The notes: generated from the sequence alone by a model not told the origin. A stretch of 5,954 nucleotides of DNA from Rhodothermales bacterium (GCA_028283985.1 JANQSQ010000604.1:1-5954), one strand, 5' to 3'. Shown: positions 1-5,954, counted from the first letter of the stretch. Program-made: numbers and translations.

Positions 1-240
1 CGGCGCTTCTCTGGAGGGCGTCTCAGAATACGGCTTTCGATCCCCAAAGTTACCAGGAAACTTGAGCGTTTCGCCTTTGCGCGGCACGTTGAAAGCGCCG
101 GTATCTCCGCGGGAGTTCGACCGGTCGGGGTCTCCTGCAAATACAACAGTCGATACAAGGCGGGGGTCATGACCCGTTTCGGCGAATAACAGGGACGATC
201 ACATTTCCAGATCCTCTTGAGATATGTTCGGTCGAATCAT
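1..240 (-). pseudogene. Possible partial gene remnant of unknown function, broken by an in-frame TGA
   Basis: This is a weak call. On the - strand an ATG at 240-238, preceded by GGAG six bases upstream, reads 13 codons (MIRPNISQEDLEM), meets TGA at 201-199, and the same frame is then open for 66 codons to the window edge. The downstream peptide (for example STVVFAGDPDRSN, then KGETLKFPGNFGD) has a plausible protein composition, but I recognise no family. It would run off the left edge, away from the CRISPR locus. An open run of 66 codons is not rare at this base composition, and the + strand is also open over 1-189, so this may be chance. It could be a decayed gene, or the TGA could be a sequencing error. 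Confidence 0.2.
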
Positions 241-660
241 AGGGGGCTCCGTGCATAGGGTTTTTGCAGAGAGAGGCGGCCTGGAACGTCGCCGGTTCCG
301 CCCGTTCACCTTCGCATGCCGTGCGTTACGGATGCCTGCGTTGGCGGTTCCATGATTTCGGTCTCGTATTCGCTATGCCTCGGTGCATACATGCAAAAGC
401 CTCAGGAGATCGGCCAAGTGCGATCTCTCGGTAGGTTGCTCATTCTCGCCTGATGTCCAAACTTTATTAGGGGATATGCGAACCAAAAGCCAAGGAGAGA
501 GCCGCCCAAGCCTCAGGGGTCAGCGTGTTCGTCTTGACATGGATCTTGTCTGGTTAATTGGGCCGGAACAAGGTCGTAACGTCGCCACACCTTACATTAT
601 CCCGAAATATGTCCAGGCAACCCGAACTATCTCTTTATAGTGCCTGGATTGGCGCCGGGA
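241..660. other. Unassigned stretch, no supported gene
   Basis: I see no recognisable gene here. An 85-codon + strand frame (383-640) gives a peptide without any domain I know and no convincing ribosome binding site. A 28-codon - strand run (553-470) reads like protein (IHVKTNTLTPEAWAAL) but is closed by stops on both sides. Two modest inverted repeats occur: GCAT-G-CCGT against ACGGATGC at 314-335 with a five-base loop, and TCCAGGCA against TGCCTGGA at 612-619 and 641-648 with a 21-base loop. Neither has a U-tract. The stretch may be decayed sequence at the boundary of the CRISPR locus. Confidence 0.4.
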
Positions 661-696
661 ACTTTTCTTAATCTCACAGGTGGGGGAGTCGCTGTG

Positions 697-727
697 AAAA
701 AGGGGCCCCGCTGTAGCGGAGCCCCTT
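697..727 (-). terminator. Intrinsic terminator of tracrRNA
   Basis: On the - strand AAGGGGCUCCGC (727-716) pairs with GCGGGGCCCCUU (711-700), with one U-G pair and a UACA loop, and the run of U ends at 697. The strong GC stem followed by a U-tract is a typical Rho-independent terminator. As in other type II systems it is probably also the 3' hairpin of the mature tracrRNA held by Cas9. Confidence 0.9.
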
Positions 728-747
728 ACTGGTGCGAATTCTCGCTT

Positions 748-780
748 GTTAACGGAGAGCACACACCTTTCTGATTGGTA
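748..780 (-). other. tracrRNA anti-repeat
   Basis: The sequence UACCAAUCAGA at 780-770 is identical to the + strand copy of the CRISPR repeat, and the next bases differ from it mainly by C-to-T changes that convert G-C to G-U pairs. The result is a degenerate, repeat-like segment lying outside the array, the usual signature of a tracrRNA. Pairing reaches the first base of the repeat at position 748. Confidence 0.92.
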
Positions 781-786
781 GCGCCA

Positions 787-815
787 ATAATACAGTATTT
801 TCTTTGCCTTGTCAA
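787..815 (-). promoter_or_regulatory. tracrRNA promoter (sigma-70 type)
   Basis: On the - strand a perfect -35 box TTGACA (815-810) is followed by a 17-bp spacer and a -10 box TATTAT (792-787, five of six consensus bases). The predicted start, about seven bases downstream at 780, coincides with the first base of the anti-repeat. This is the clearest promoter in the window. Its upstream edge is only 20 bp from the cas9 start codon, so it occupies most of the cas9 leader. Confidence 0.9.
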
Positions 816-835
816 GCCTTTTCTCCTGAAGCGTT

Positions 836-3800
836 ATGAAGCGGCGTTTTGCCTTCGATTTAGGTACAAACTCAATCGGCTGGGCTGTTTACGAAGTGGT
901 TTCTTCAGATTCAAGCAGGGTAACTCTGCAACCAATTCGTTTGCTCGATCTCGGCGTGCGGATATTTTCGGACGGACGCGATGCGCAGTCCAAGCAATCG
1001 TTGGCGGCCGATAGACGGGATGCAAGGAGTGCGCGTCGTCGCCGGGATCGCTATATCCAGCGACGCAAATGGCTTATGCGGGAACTTGTGCGTACAGGTC
1101 TCATGCCCCAGGATGAAAGGGAGCGCAAGGAACTTGAAAAATTTGATCCCTACATCCTGCGCAAACGAGCACTGGATGAAGAACTAACCTTGTACGAGAT
1201 CGGTCGCATTATTTTTCATCTCAATCAGCGTCGTGGATTCAAATCCAATCGAAAAACAGATGCCGGAGATGATGAAGCCTCCAACATGAAGCAAGCTATC
1301 CAGGAACTTGAACGTGTTCTCCAGGAAAGCGGTGCTCGGACTATAGGAGAGTGGCTTGCTGATCGGCACGAGGAGGGCAAAGCCGTTCGATTTCGGGGTC
1401 GCACCGGCAAGGGTAACAAGCAGGAATGGGATGGGTATCCCAACCGGACCATGCTCCGGAAAGAATTTGATCTTGTATGGAGTACCCAGCAGAAATATCA
1501 TTCTTCTGTGCTGACGGACGACGCTGAAAGCCTGTTTCGAGAAATTATTTTTACCCAGCGGCCCCTGAGACCGATTGAACCCGGATATTGCACGTTCCAT
1601 CCGGAAGACCACAGGGCTCCCCGTGCGCTTCCGAGCGCCCAGCGGTTCAGGATACTGCAGGACCTCAACCATTTGCGTCTGACGGAAACAGATCGAACCC
1701 GGAGTCTGACCCTTGAAGAACGCGACGTTCTATTCCAAATTTTGCTGAGGAGGCACACTGATATAAAGATTGAGGATTTGGCAAGACACTTGTCTTTGCC
1801 CGAAGAAACAACCTTTAATCTCGGGATACGCAAGAATGTGTTGAAGGTCGACGAGACAGCTAAACGGCTTCGTGCTAAAAAGGTGCTCGGATCTCGATGG
1901 GATCAATTTTCTCTGGAGGAAATGGATGAGATTGTGTATCTCCTTGTTGGGGATGGCACGGATGAAAATGTGCGGGACGCGCTTGGCCGGTGTGGTTTGT
2001 CCTCTGAAGAAGCTGATCGGGCAATGCATGCTGTATTGCCTTCCGGGTATGTCCGTTTTGGACCCAGGGCGCTTGCTTCTCTGATTCGGGAAATGGAAAA
2101 GGAAGTCATCGATTATTCGGAGGCCGCGCGTCGAGCGGGATACGATCATGCTCAAATTGGCGAAACCGCTGATCTCCTTGAACGCCTGCCACGCTATCAG
2201 GAAGTGCTGGGACGCGATATTCCTCCGGGTACCGAAGATCCCAATGATCCGTACGATAAGCGCTATGGCCGTTTCCCGAACCCGACCGTACACATAGGCC
2301 TGAACCAGTTGCGAAGGGTCGTTAATGCCCTCGTGGGCGAATATGGCCGTCCCGATGAGGTAGTTGTCGAACTGGCTCGTGAACTTAAGCAGGGTTTTGA
2401 AGCCCGAAAAGAAACCGAGAGGGGGCAGAAGCAAAACCAGAAACGAAACGAGGAAGCCGATGCGAAAGCGCGAGAACTTGGCATAGAACCTTCCGGCGAC
2501 ACCAGGATGCGATACAGGTTGTGGCTTGAACTTGGCAAGGATCCGCTTGATCGCCGCTGTCCTTACACGGGTACGCAAATAGCAATTAACAAGTTGTTTT
2601 CTGCCGAGATTGAGATCGATCATATTCTGCCTTTCTCTCGTACACTGGACAATACAGTCAGCAATCGCACATTATGCGCGCGAGAAGCGAACCGCCGCAA
2701 GGGCGATCTTACGCCTGCGGAAGCGGTAGAGCAGGGCCTGTTCGAGGAACGCCATATCAGAGACGCTATGGCGAATATGCCCGGAAACAGGAAATGGCGG
2801 TTTGCATCCGACGCAATGCAGCGCTTCGAACAGGACGAACGATTTCTTGATCGGCATTTGCATGAAACCCAATGGCTGGGTAGGCTCGCCAAAAAATACA
2901 TGGAAGCGATTGCCGAGAATGTGTGGGTTATTCCTGGTCGTTTGACGGCGTTGCTTCGAGCAAAATGGGGCCTGAACAGTTTGCTGGGCGGTCCCAAAAA
3001 GAACCGTAACGATCACAGACACCATGCCATCGACGCAGCCGTTGTTGGCGTAACCGACCGGGGTTTGCTGCAAAGGATATCCACGGAGAATGCGCGTCAA
3101 GGAGAAAGAGGCATTGAGCGTCTTCATGTACCGAAGCCGTTCGATGCCTTTCGTGATAGGGTTAAGGAAAAGGTGGAAGGCATCATTGTGTCTCACAAGA
3201 TTGATCATGGTAAAGGAGGAGCCCTTCATGAGGAAACCGCCTACGGTATCGTTTCTGATCCAGAAAGCCTAAATAATGAGTATACACTTGTCTCTCGGAA
3301 ACCGGTAACCTCTCTCTCATATAATGAAATTAGTGGAGTACGTGACCGTAGAGTACGTGACCCTGAATTACGTGAATCCCTGCTGGAAGAAACACGCAGT
3401 GCTAACAATAAGAAGGAACTGCAACAAGTTCTTTCGAACTGGTCAGAAAGAACAGGGGTACGCCGCTTGCGAATATTAAGGAAGGAATCTGAATTTATAC
3501 CCGTTGTAAATTCTTCTGGGAAAGAATATAAAGCAGTGATTCCTGGCGAAAATCATCGTGTAGATGTATTCCAAATGCCGAATGGCGATTGGAATTTTGA
3601 TACAGTATCCAGATTCGAAGCCAACCAGTCTGACTGGGAAACAGAATCTACAGATGTTCCACGTCTCATTATCCGTCTGCATAAAGGTGATCTTGTAGAG
3701 ATCGATTGTGAAGATAAAGGAAGAAAGGTAATGCGTATCTATCAGTTACATCCTTCTGCGCGCAGGGTTCAATGTGCAGCTCACAATGAAGCGGGTGTTT

Positions 3801-3934
3801 TGCAGACTCGTCACGCAGATTCGAAAGACACATTCCGGTGGATGCTTCTGCCATTCTCTAAATTTCAGGAATATAATCTCCGCCCGGTAATTGTAACCGA
3901 AACGGGGCGAGTGGTCTATAAAAAGCTGGGATGA
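836..3934 (+). CDS. cas9: CRISPR-associated endonuclease Cas9, subtype II-C
   Basis: This is the effector nuclease: guided by crRNA and tracrRNA it cuts both strands of a matching DNA target. The protein has 1032 residues, close to other II-C Cas9s (about 980-1080). RuvC-I is at residues 4-20 with Asp8 in FDLGTNSIGWAV. An arginine-rich bridge helix lies at about 55-85 and the REC lobe at about 90-480. RuvC-II has Glu512 in VVVELARE. The HNH domain at about 560-650 has CPYTG at 575-579, Asp595-His596 in EIDHILPFS and Asn619 in REANRRKG. RuvC-III has His730 and Asp733 in DHRHHAIDAAVVG. The WED and PAM-interacting part is about 790-1032. The start places Asp8 where the family has it, although the ribosome site is weak (GAAG four bases before ATG). 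The stop overlaps the cas1 start. The PAM cannot be told from the window. Confidence 0.99.
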   Translation: MKRRFAFDLGTNSIGWAVYEVVSSDSSRVTLQPIRLLDLGVRIFSDGRDAQSKQSLAADRRDARSARRRRDRYIQRRKWLMRELVRTGLMPQDERERKELEKFDPYILRKRALDEELTLYEIGRIIFHLNQRRGFKSNRKTDAGDDEASNMKQAIQELERVLQESGARTIGEWLADRHEEGKAVRFRGRTGKGNKQEWDGYPNRTMLRKEFDLVWSTQQKYHSSVLTDDAESLFREIIFTQRPLRPIEPGYCTFHPEDHRAPRALPSAQRFRILQDLNHLRLTETDRTRSLTLEERDVLFQILLRRHTDIKIEDLARHLSLPEETTFNLGIRKNVLKVDETAKRLRAKKVLGSRWDQFSLEEMDEIVYLLVGDGTDENVRDALGRCGLSSEEADRAMHAVLPSGYVRFGPRALASLIREMEKEVIDYSEAARRAGYDHAQIGETADLLERLPRYQEVLGRDIPPGTEDPNDPYDKRYGRFPNPTVHIGLNQLRRVVNALVGEYGRPDEVVVELARELKQGFEARKETERGQKQNQKRNEEADAKARELGIEPSGDTRMRYRLWLELGKDPLDRRCPYTGTQIAINKLFSAEIEIDHILPFSRTLDNTVSNRTLCAREANRRKGDLTPAEAVEQGLFEERHIRDAMANMPGNRKWRFASDAMQRFEQDERFLDRHLHETQWLGRLAKKYMEAIAENVWVIPGRLTALLRAKWGLNSLLGGPKKNRNDHRHHAIDAAVVGVTDRGLLQRISTENARQGERGIERLHVPKPFDAFRDRVKEKVEGIIVSHKIDHGKGGALHEETAYGIVSDPESLNNEYTLVSRKPVTSLSYNEISGVRDRRVRDPELRESLLEETRSANNKKELQQVLSNWSERTGVRRLRILRKESEFIPVVNSSGKEYKAVIPGENHRVDVFQMPNGDWNFDTVSRFEANQSDWETESTDVPRLIIRLHKGDLVEIDCEDKGRKVMRIYQLHPSARRVQCAAHNEAGVLQTRHADSKDTFRWMLLPFSKFQEYNLRPVIVTETGRVVYKKLG

Positions 3935-4893
3935 TGGCGACAAACCGGATAGCGCCAGCTCGTGTTGTTGAGGTCAATACGCCCGGTATGCATCTTTCTC
4001 TCCATCGGGGATTTTTGCAGGTCAGGCAGGAAAATGAAACTATCGGAAAGGCTGTGCTCGACGATATCGGATGCGTGCTCGTTTCCGTACCTGGCGTTAG
4101 CGTCACAACAAACCTCATAGACGCATTGGCGAAGCGTAATATTCCACTGGTAACCGTCGGCAAATCCTATATGCCTTCCACCATAGTAGTTCCATTATCG
4201 GGCAGCGGGTTATTAGCCGACAGAATGCAGGCTCAAGCCCAGGCTTCTTTACCAACGCGGAAGCGCGTTTGGGCTTTCCTGGTGCGCGGCAAGATAGAAG
4301 CACAAGCCGCCGTTTTGAATCGGACAGGTGGAGCAAATATAATGCGTTTGCAACGTATGGCACGGCATGTGCGTTCTGGGGATCCCGATAATATGGAAGC
4401 GCAAGCGGCGCGCCTGTACTGGCCCGATCTTATGGGAAGCGGGTTTCGTCGCGACCGTTCGGAACCCGGCATTAACGCCATGTTGAATTACGGATATACT
4501 ATTCTTCGTTCTTCGGCGGCCCGAGCCATTTGCGCGGCTGGCTTGCATCCGATGCTGGGTCTGCATCATTTGACCCGCGGGGACGGTATGCGCCTTGCGG
4601 ACGATCTGATGGAGCCATTTCGTCCGGCCATTGATCTTGTTGTGCGGACGTTGACGAGAGATGGCGTTACAACGATCGGAACGATGTCCAAACAGCGACT
4701 TGTCAGCGTTCTCCACGCTGATTATCAGATGACTGCGGATGAAGTAAGTCCCTTGTCAACCTGTTTGGTGCGTCTTGCTCAAACACTCGGGAAGGTGTTT
4801 CAAGGGGAACGTCACATACCGGAACTGCCTCTTTCACCCATCCCGCTTCCCGAAGATATCGGTATGGACGACAGTAATAACAAGCCGTTTTGA
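3931..4893 (+). CDS. cas1: CRISPR-associated integrase Cas1 (type II)
   Basis: Cas1 is the metal-dependent integrase that, in a complex with Cas2, inserts new spacers at the leader end of the array. The 320-residue product has the expected active-site set: Glu156 in NMEAQAARLYW, His206 in GLHPMLGLHH, and the Asp pair 224-225 in LADDLMEPFRP. An N-terminal beta-rich domain (about 1-85) precedes the helical catalytic domain. Length and wording fit type II Cas1. The start codon ATG overlaps the cas9 stop as ATGA, which indicates translational coupling; a second ATG at 3934 is an equally possible start, removing one residue. The last 20 or so residues (PEDIGMDDSNNKPF) form a low-complexity polar tail. 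It lies four bases before cas2 in the same operon. Confidence 0.98.
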   Translation: MMATNRIAPARVVEVNTPGMHLSLHRGFLQVRQENETIGKAVLDDIGCVLVSVPGVSVTTNLIDALAKRNIPLVTVGKSYMPSTIVVPLSGSGLLADRMQAQAQASLPTRKRVWAFLVRGKIEAQAAVLNRTGGANIMRLQRMARHVRSGDPDNMEAQAARLYWPDLMGSGFRRDRSEPGINAMLNYGYTILRSSAARAICAAGLHPMLGLHHLTRGDGMRLADDLMEPFRPAIDLVVRTLTRDGVTTIGTMSKQRLVSVLHADYQMTADEVSPLSTCLVRLAQTLGKVFQGERHIPELPLSPIPLPEDIGMDDSNNKPF

Positions 4894-4897
4894 ACAA

Positions 4898-5230
4898 ATG
4901 CCGACTTTAAGCGGCTATCGCCTGATGTGGATCATGGTGCTTTTCGATCTGCCTGTGGTTGGTGAGCGGGAACGCAAACGGGCCACTAAATTCAGGAATT
5001 TTCTCCTTGACGAAGGATTCGAGATGGCGCAATTCTCTGTGTACGTACGATTTACTCGAGGCAGGGATCACGTGAATACGATCATGCGCAGGATCGGCGC
5101 ACATATTCCTCCTCAAGGCAAGGTGGATATGCTATGTTTTACGGACAAGCAGTACGAGTCCATCGTGAGTTTTCGGGGGAAGCACGACTTGGAAAAACCT
5201 CGAAAACCGGATCAATTGATGCTTTTTTAG
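4898..5230 (+). CDS. cas2: CRISPR-associated protein Cas2 (type II)
   Basis: Cas2 is the small ferredoxin-fold partner that bridges Cas1 dimers and holds the prespacer during integration. I chose the ATG at 4898, four bases after the cas1 stop, which gives 110 residues beginning MPTLSGYRLMWIMVLFDLPV, the usual type II Cas2 opening. The frame is open farther upstream, but that part overlaps cas1 and does not look like Cas2. The conserved Asp17 follows the first strand (VLFDLPV); GFEMAQFSVYVR at 40-51, the ITDKQ-like FTDKQ at 81-85, and a C-terminal PDQLMLF are also typical. The ribosome site is poor, so translation is probably coupled to cas1. It is the last gene of the operon; no csn2 or cas4 follows. 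Confidence 0.98.
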   Translation: MPTLSGYRLMWIMVLFDLPVVGERERKRATKFRNFLLDEGFEMAQFSVYVRFTRGRDHVNTIMRRIGAHIPPQGKVDMLCFTDKQYESIVSFRGKHDLEKPRKPDQLMLF

Positions 5231-5302
5231 GCCATATTCAATGATTTTTCCTTTCTCAAAAACTTTAAACCCCTTGCAGCCCAAGGACTTACAAGGGGTT
5301 TA
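5231..5302. other. cas2-array intergenic region
   Basis: This 72-bp AT-rich gap separates the cas2 stop from the first repeat. It holds the left arm, loop and most of the right arm of the terminator hairpin, and no gene. Because crRNA transcription appears to come from the right, this end is better read as the trailer side of the array than as its leader, although no leader is visible in the window to confirm it. Confidence 0.6.
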
Positions 5303-5307
5303 AAGTT
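5258..5307 (-). terminator. Intrinsic terminator at the cas2-proximal end of the CRISPR array
   Basis: A perfect 16-bp inverted repeat has arms at 5261-5276 (AACTTTAAACCCCTTG) and 5292-5307, with a 15-base loop. Read on the - strand the stem is immediately followed by T at 5260-5258, making a run of five T that starts inside the stem base (5262-5258), so it fits a Rho-independent terminator for transcripts leaving the array toward cas2. Read on the + strand the stem is followed by ACCAATC, without a U-tract, so termination of the cas operon here is less likely. The first five bases of repeat 1 (5303-5307) form the base of the right arm. Confidence 0.75.
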
Positions 5308-5954
5308 ACCAATCAGAGAGATGCGCGCCAACCGCAACATCCAGGGCCGTCATGATGAATTGGGCGAGAAAGTTACCAATCAGAGAGATGCGCGCCAACC
5401 GCAACTATATCCCAAGGAACAAGACGCAAAGGGGTAAAGTTACCAATCAGAGAGATGCGCGCCAACCGCAACTACGGTAGGCCGGCTGAGCTCGCGCTCG
5501 GCAAAGTTACCAATCAGAGAGATGCGCGCCAACCGCAACAAGAAGCTGCACCTCCGTTGCGCCGGCAACAAAGTTACCAATCAGAGAGATGCGCGCCAAC
5601 CGCAACCGTGCGGGTAGAGCCTGCATCCTCCCATCCAAAGTTACCAATCAGAGAGATGCGCGCCAACCGCAACTATGTTGCCGGCGAGATCATTGCCCAG
5701 ATTAAAGTTACCAATCAGAGAGATGCGCGCCAACCGCAACCACTGTCCAGTCGCTCGCTGCGAGCGTGGCAAAGTTACCAATCAGAGAGATGCGCGCCAA
5801 CCGCAACAGAGGGCGCGTGGGTATGGCTCGCGCCGCAAAGTTACCAATCAGAGAGATGCGCGCCAACCGCAACCAGAGCGTCTTGCAGGCGCGCACGGTT
5901 TCGAAGTTACCAATCAGAGAGATGCGCGCCAACCGCAACCGTGCCGCCGCCCGT
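5303..5954 (-). CRISPR. Type II-C CRISPR array, ten repeats visible, continues past the right edge
   Basis: Ten identical 36-nt repeats start at 5303, 5370, 5437, 5504, 5571, 5638, 5705, 5772, 5838 and 5904. On the + strand each begins AAGTTACCAATCAG and ends GCGCCAACCGCAAC. Spacers 1-7 are 31 nt, spacers 8 and 9 are 30 nt, and 15 nt of a tenth is seen. In crRNA sense (- strand) the repeat starts GTTGCGGTTGG and ends GATTGGTAACTT, and pairs with the tracrRNA anti-repeat. The base before the repeat (+ strand) is A in nine of ten copies, so the repeat could be scored as 37 nt. No degenerate end repeat is seen, and the absence of any mismatch suggests a maintained array. All spacers differ and none has an evident match inside the window. 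Confidence 0.98.
5370..5405 (-). promoter_or_regulatory. Putative promoter embedded in each CRISPR repeat (repeat 2 shown)
   Basis: Read in crRNA sense, repeat positions 8-13 are TTGGCG (four of six -35 bases), followed by a 17-bp spacer, then TG-G-TAACTT at 28-36, an extended -10 that keeps T, A and the final T of TATAAT. The -10 ends on the last base of the repeat, so transcription would begin about seven bases into the spacer. The same geometry, an extended -10 at the repeat end, is known from Neisseria and Campylobacter II-C arrays. Because all repeats are identical, each could drive its own crRNA. The -10 hexamer itself is weak (three of six), so this remains a prediction. Confidence 0.5.

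Larger units (their letters stand above)
697..780 (-). ncRNA. tracrRNA, divergent from cas9
   Basis: This RNA pairs with the crRNA repeat to form the RNase III substrate and the dual guide bound by Cas9. It starts at about 780, seven bases below the -10 box, and ends in the U-tract at 701-697, about 84 nt. The anti-repeat is 780-748. Its first 22 bases pair with repeat positions 11-32 (crRNA sense) through 18 Watson-Crick pairs, three G-U pairs and one A-C mismatch. After a short internal loop, CCGUUAAC pairs with the repeat's 5' GUUGCGG, leaving one bulged U. A small nexus-like hairpin follows at 745-734 (GCGA-GAAU-UCGC), then the terminator hairpin. The opposite strand was considered, but it has neither this promoter nor a terminator before cas9. 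Structure is inferred by hand pairing. Confidence 0.9.

Noticed and set aside
46..55. AAAGTTACCA, identical to the first ten bases of the repeat including its preceding A
   Set aside because: Similarity stops after ten bases, with no further repeat-like sequence or second unit; chance is likely given the length searched.
383..640. An 85-codon + strand open frame upstream of the tracrRNA
   Set aside because: No recognisable domain, no clear ribosome site and no context; the peptide looks like translated noncoding sequence.
612..648. Inverted repeat TCCAGGCA/TGCCTGGA as a terminator or mobile-element end
   Set aside because: Only eight base pairs with a 21-base loop, no U-tract, no transposase and no flanking target duplication seen.
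775..806. A + strand promoter for cas9 (TTGGTA at 775-780 with TATTTT at 796-801, or TACAGT at 791-796)
   Set aside because: Spacing is only 15 bp for the first pair and the second lacks a usable -35, so neither supports a call.
748..836. tracrRNA read on the + strand toward cas9
   Set aside because: There is no terminator before cas9 in that direction, whereas the - strand has both a near-consensus promoter and a terminator placed exactly around the anti-repeat.
1730..2623. Long (297-codon) open frame on the - strand inside cas9
   Set aside because: It lies antisense to well-conserved Cas9 REC, RuvC-II and HNH coding sequence and has no recognisable domain; it is a shadow frame.
4775..4897. 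Upstream extension of the cas2 frame starting at 4775
   Set aside because: It overlaps cas1 by about 120 bases and adds residues unlike any Cas2; the ATG at 4898 gives the normal family start.
5708..5938. A - strand open frame over the array encoding recurring RLARISLIGNF
   Set aside because: It is just the CRISPR repeat translated; period and phase come from the array, not from a gene.

Overview
The window holds one end of a compact type II-C CRISPR-Cas locus: a divergently transcribed tracrRNA, then cas9, cas1 and cas2 as a tight co-directional operon on the + strand, then a CRISPR array that runs off the right edge. There is no csn2 or cas4, and Cas9 is of the short (1032 residue) kind, which together define subtype II-C. 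Cas9 keeps all RuvC and HNH catalytic residues, Cas1 and Cas2 are full length, and the ten visible repeats are identical, so the system looks intact.

Layout. 1-660: no gene that can be named; a weak open frame on the - strand (1-240) interrupted by TGA, the rest unassigned. 697-780 (-): tracrRNA, with a near-consensus promoter at 787-815 and an intrinsic terminator at 697-727. 836-3934 (+): cas9. 3931-4893 (+): cas1, overlapping cas9 by ATGA. 4898-5230 (+): cas2. 5258-5307: a 16-bp perfect inverted repeat, best read as an intrinsic terminator on the - strand. 5303-5954: 36-nt repeats with 30-31 nt spacers.

Orientation and mechanism. The anti-repeat, the tracrRNA promoter and terminator, and the terminator after the cas2-proximal repeat all agree that crRNAs are read on the - strand, toward cas2 and tail-to-tail with the cas operon. 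In that direction every repeat ends in an extended -10-like TGGTAACTT with a -35-like TTGGCG 17 bp upstream, so each repeat may carry its own promoter, as described for Neisseria and Campylobacter II-C arrays. The tracrRNA should pair with nearly the whole crRNA repeat, be processed by host RNase III (not in this window) and load Cas9; Cas1 and Cas2 would add spacers.

Host. Cas9 motif wording (DHRHHAIDA, the SHK...LHEETAYG stretch) resembles alphaproteobacterial II-C Cas9s such as that of Parvibaculum as I recall them. Hand-counted GC in sampled 60-base lines runs from about 33 to 62%, and several spacers are richer still. A Gram-negative, proteobacterium-like host is reasonable, but the window has no chromosomal marker that fixes the taxon. 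This is a canonical system in its parts; the interest lies in the crowded tracrRNA/cas9 divergent region, the repeat-embedded promoters and the terminator that reuses the end of a repeat.
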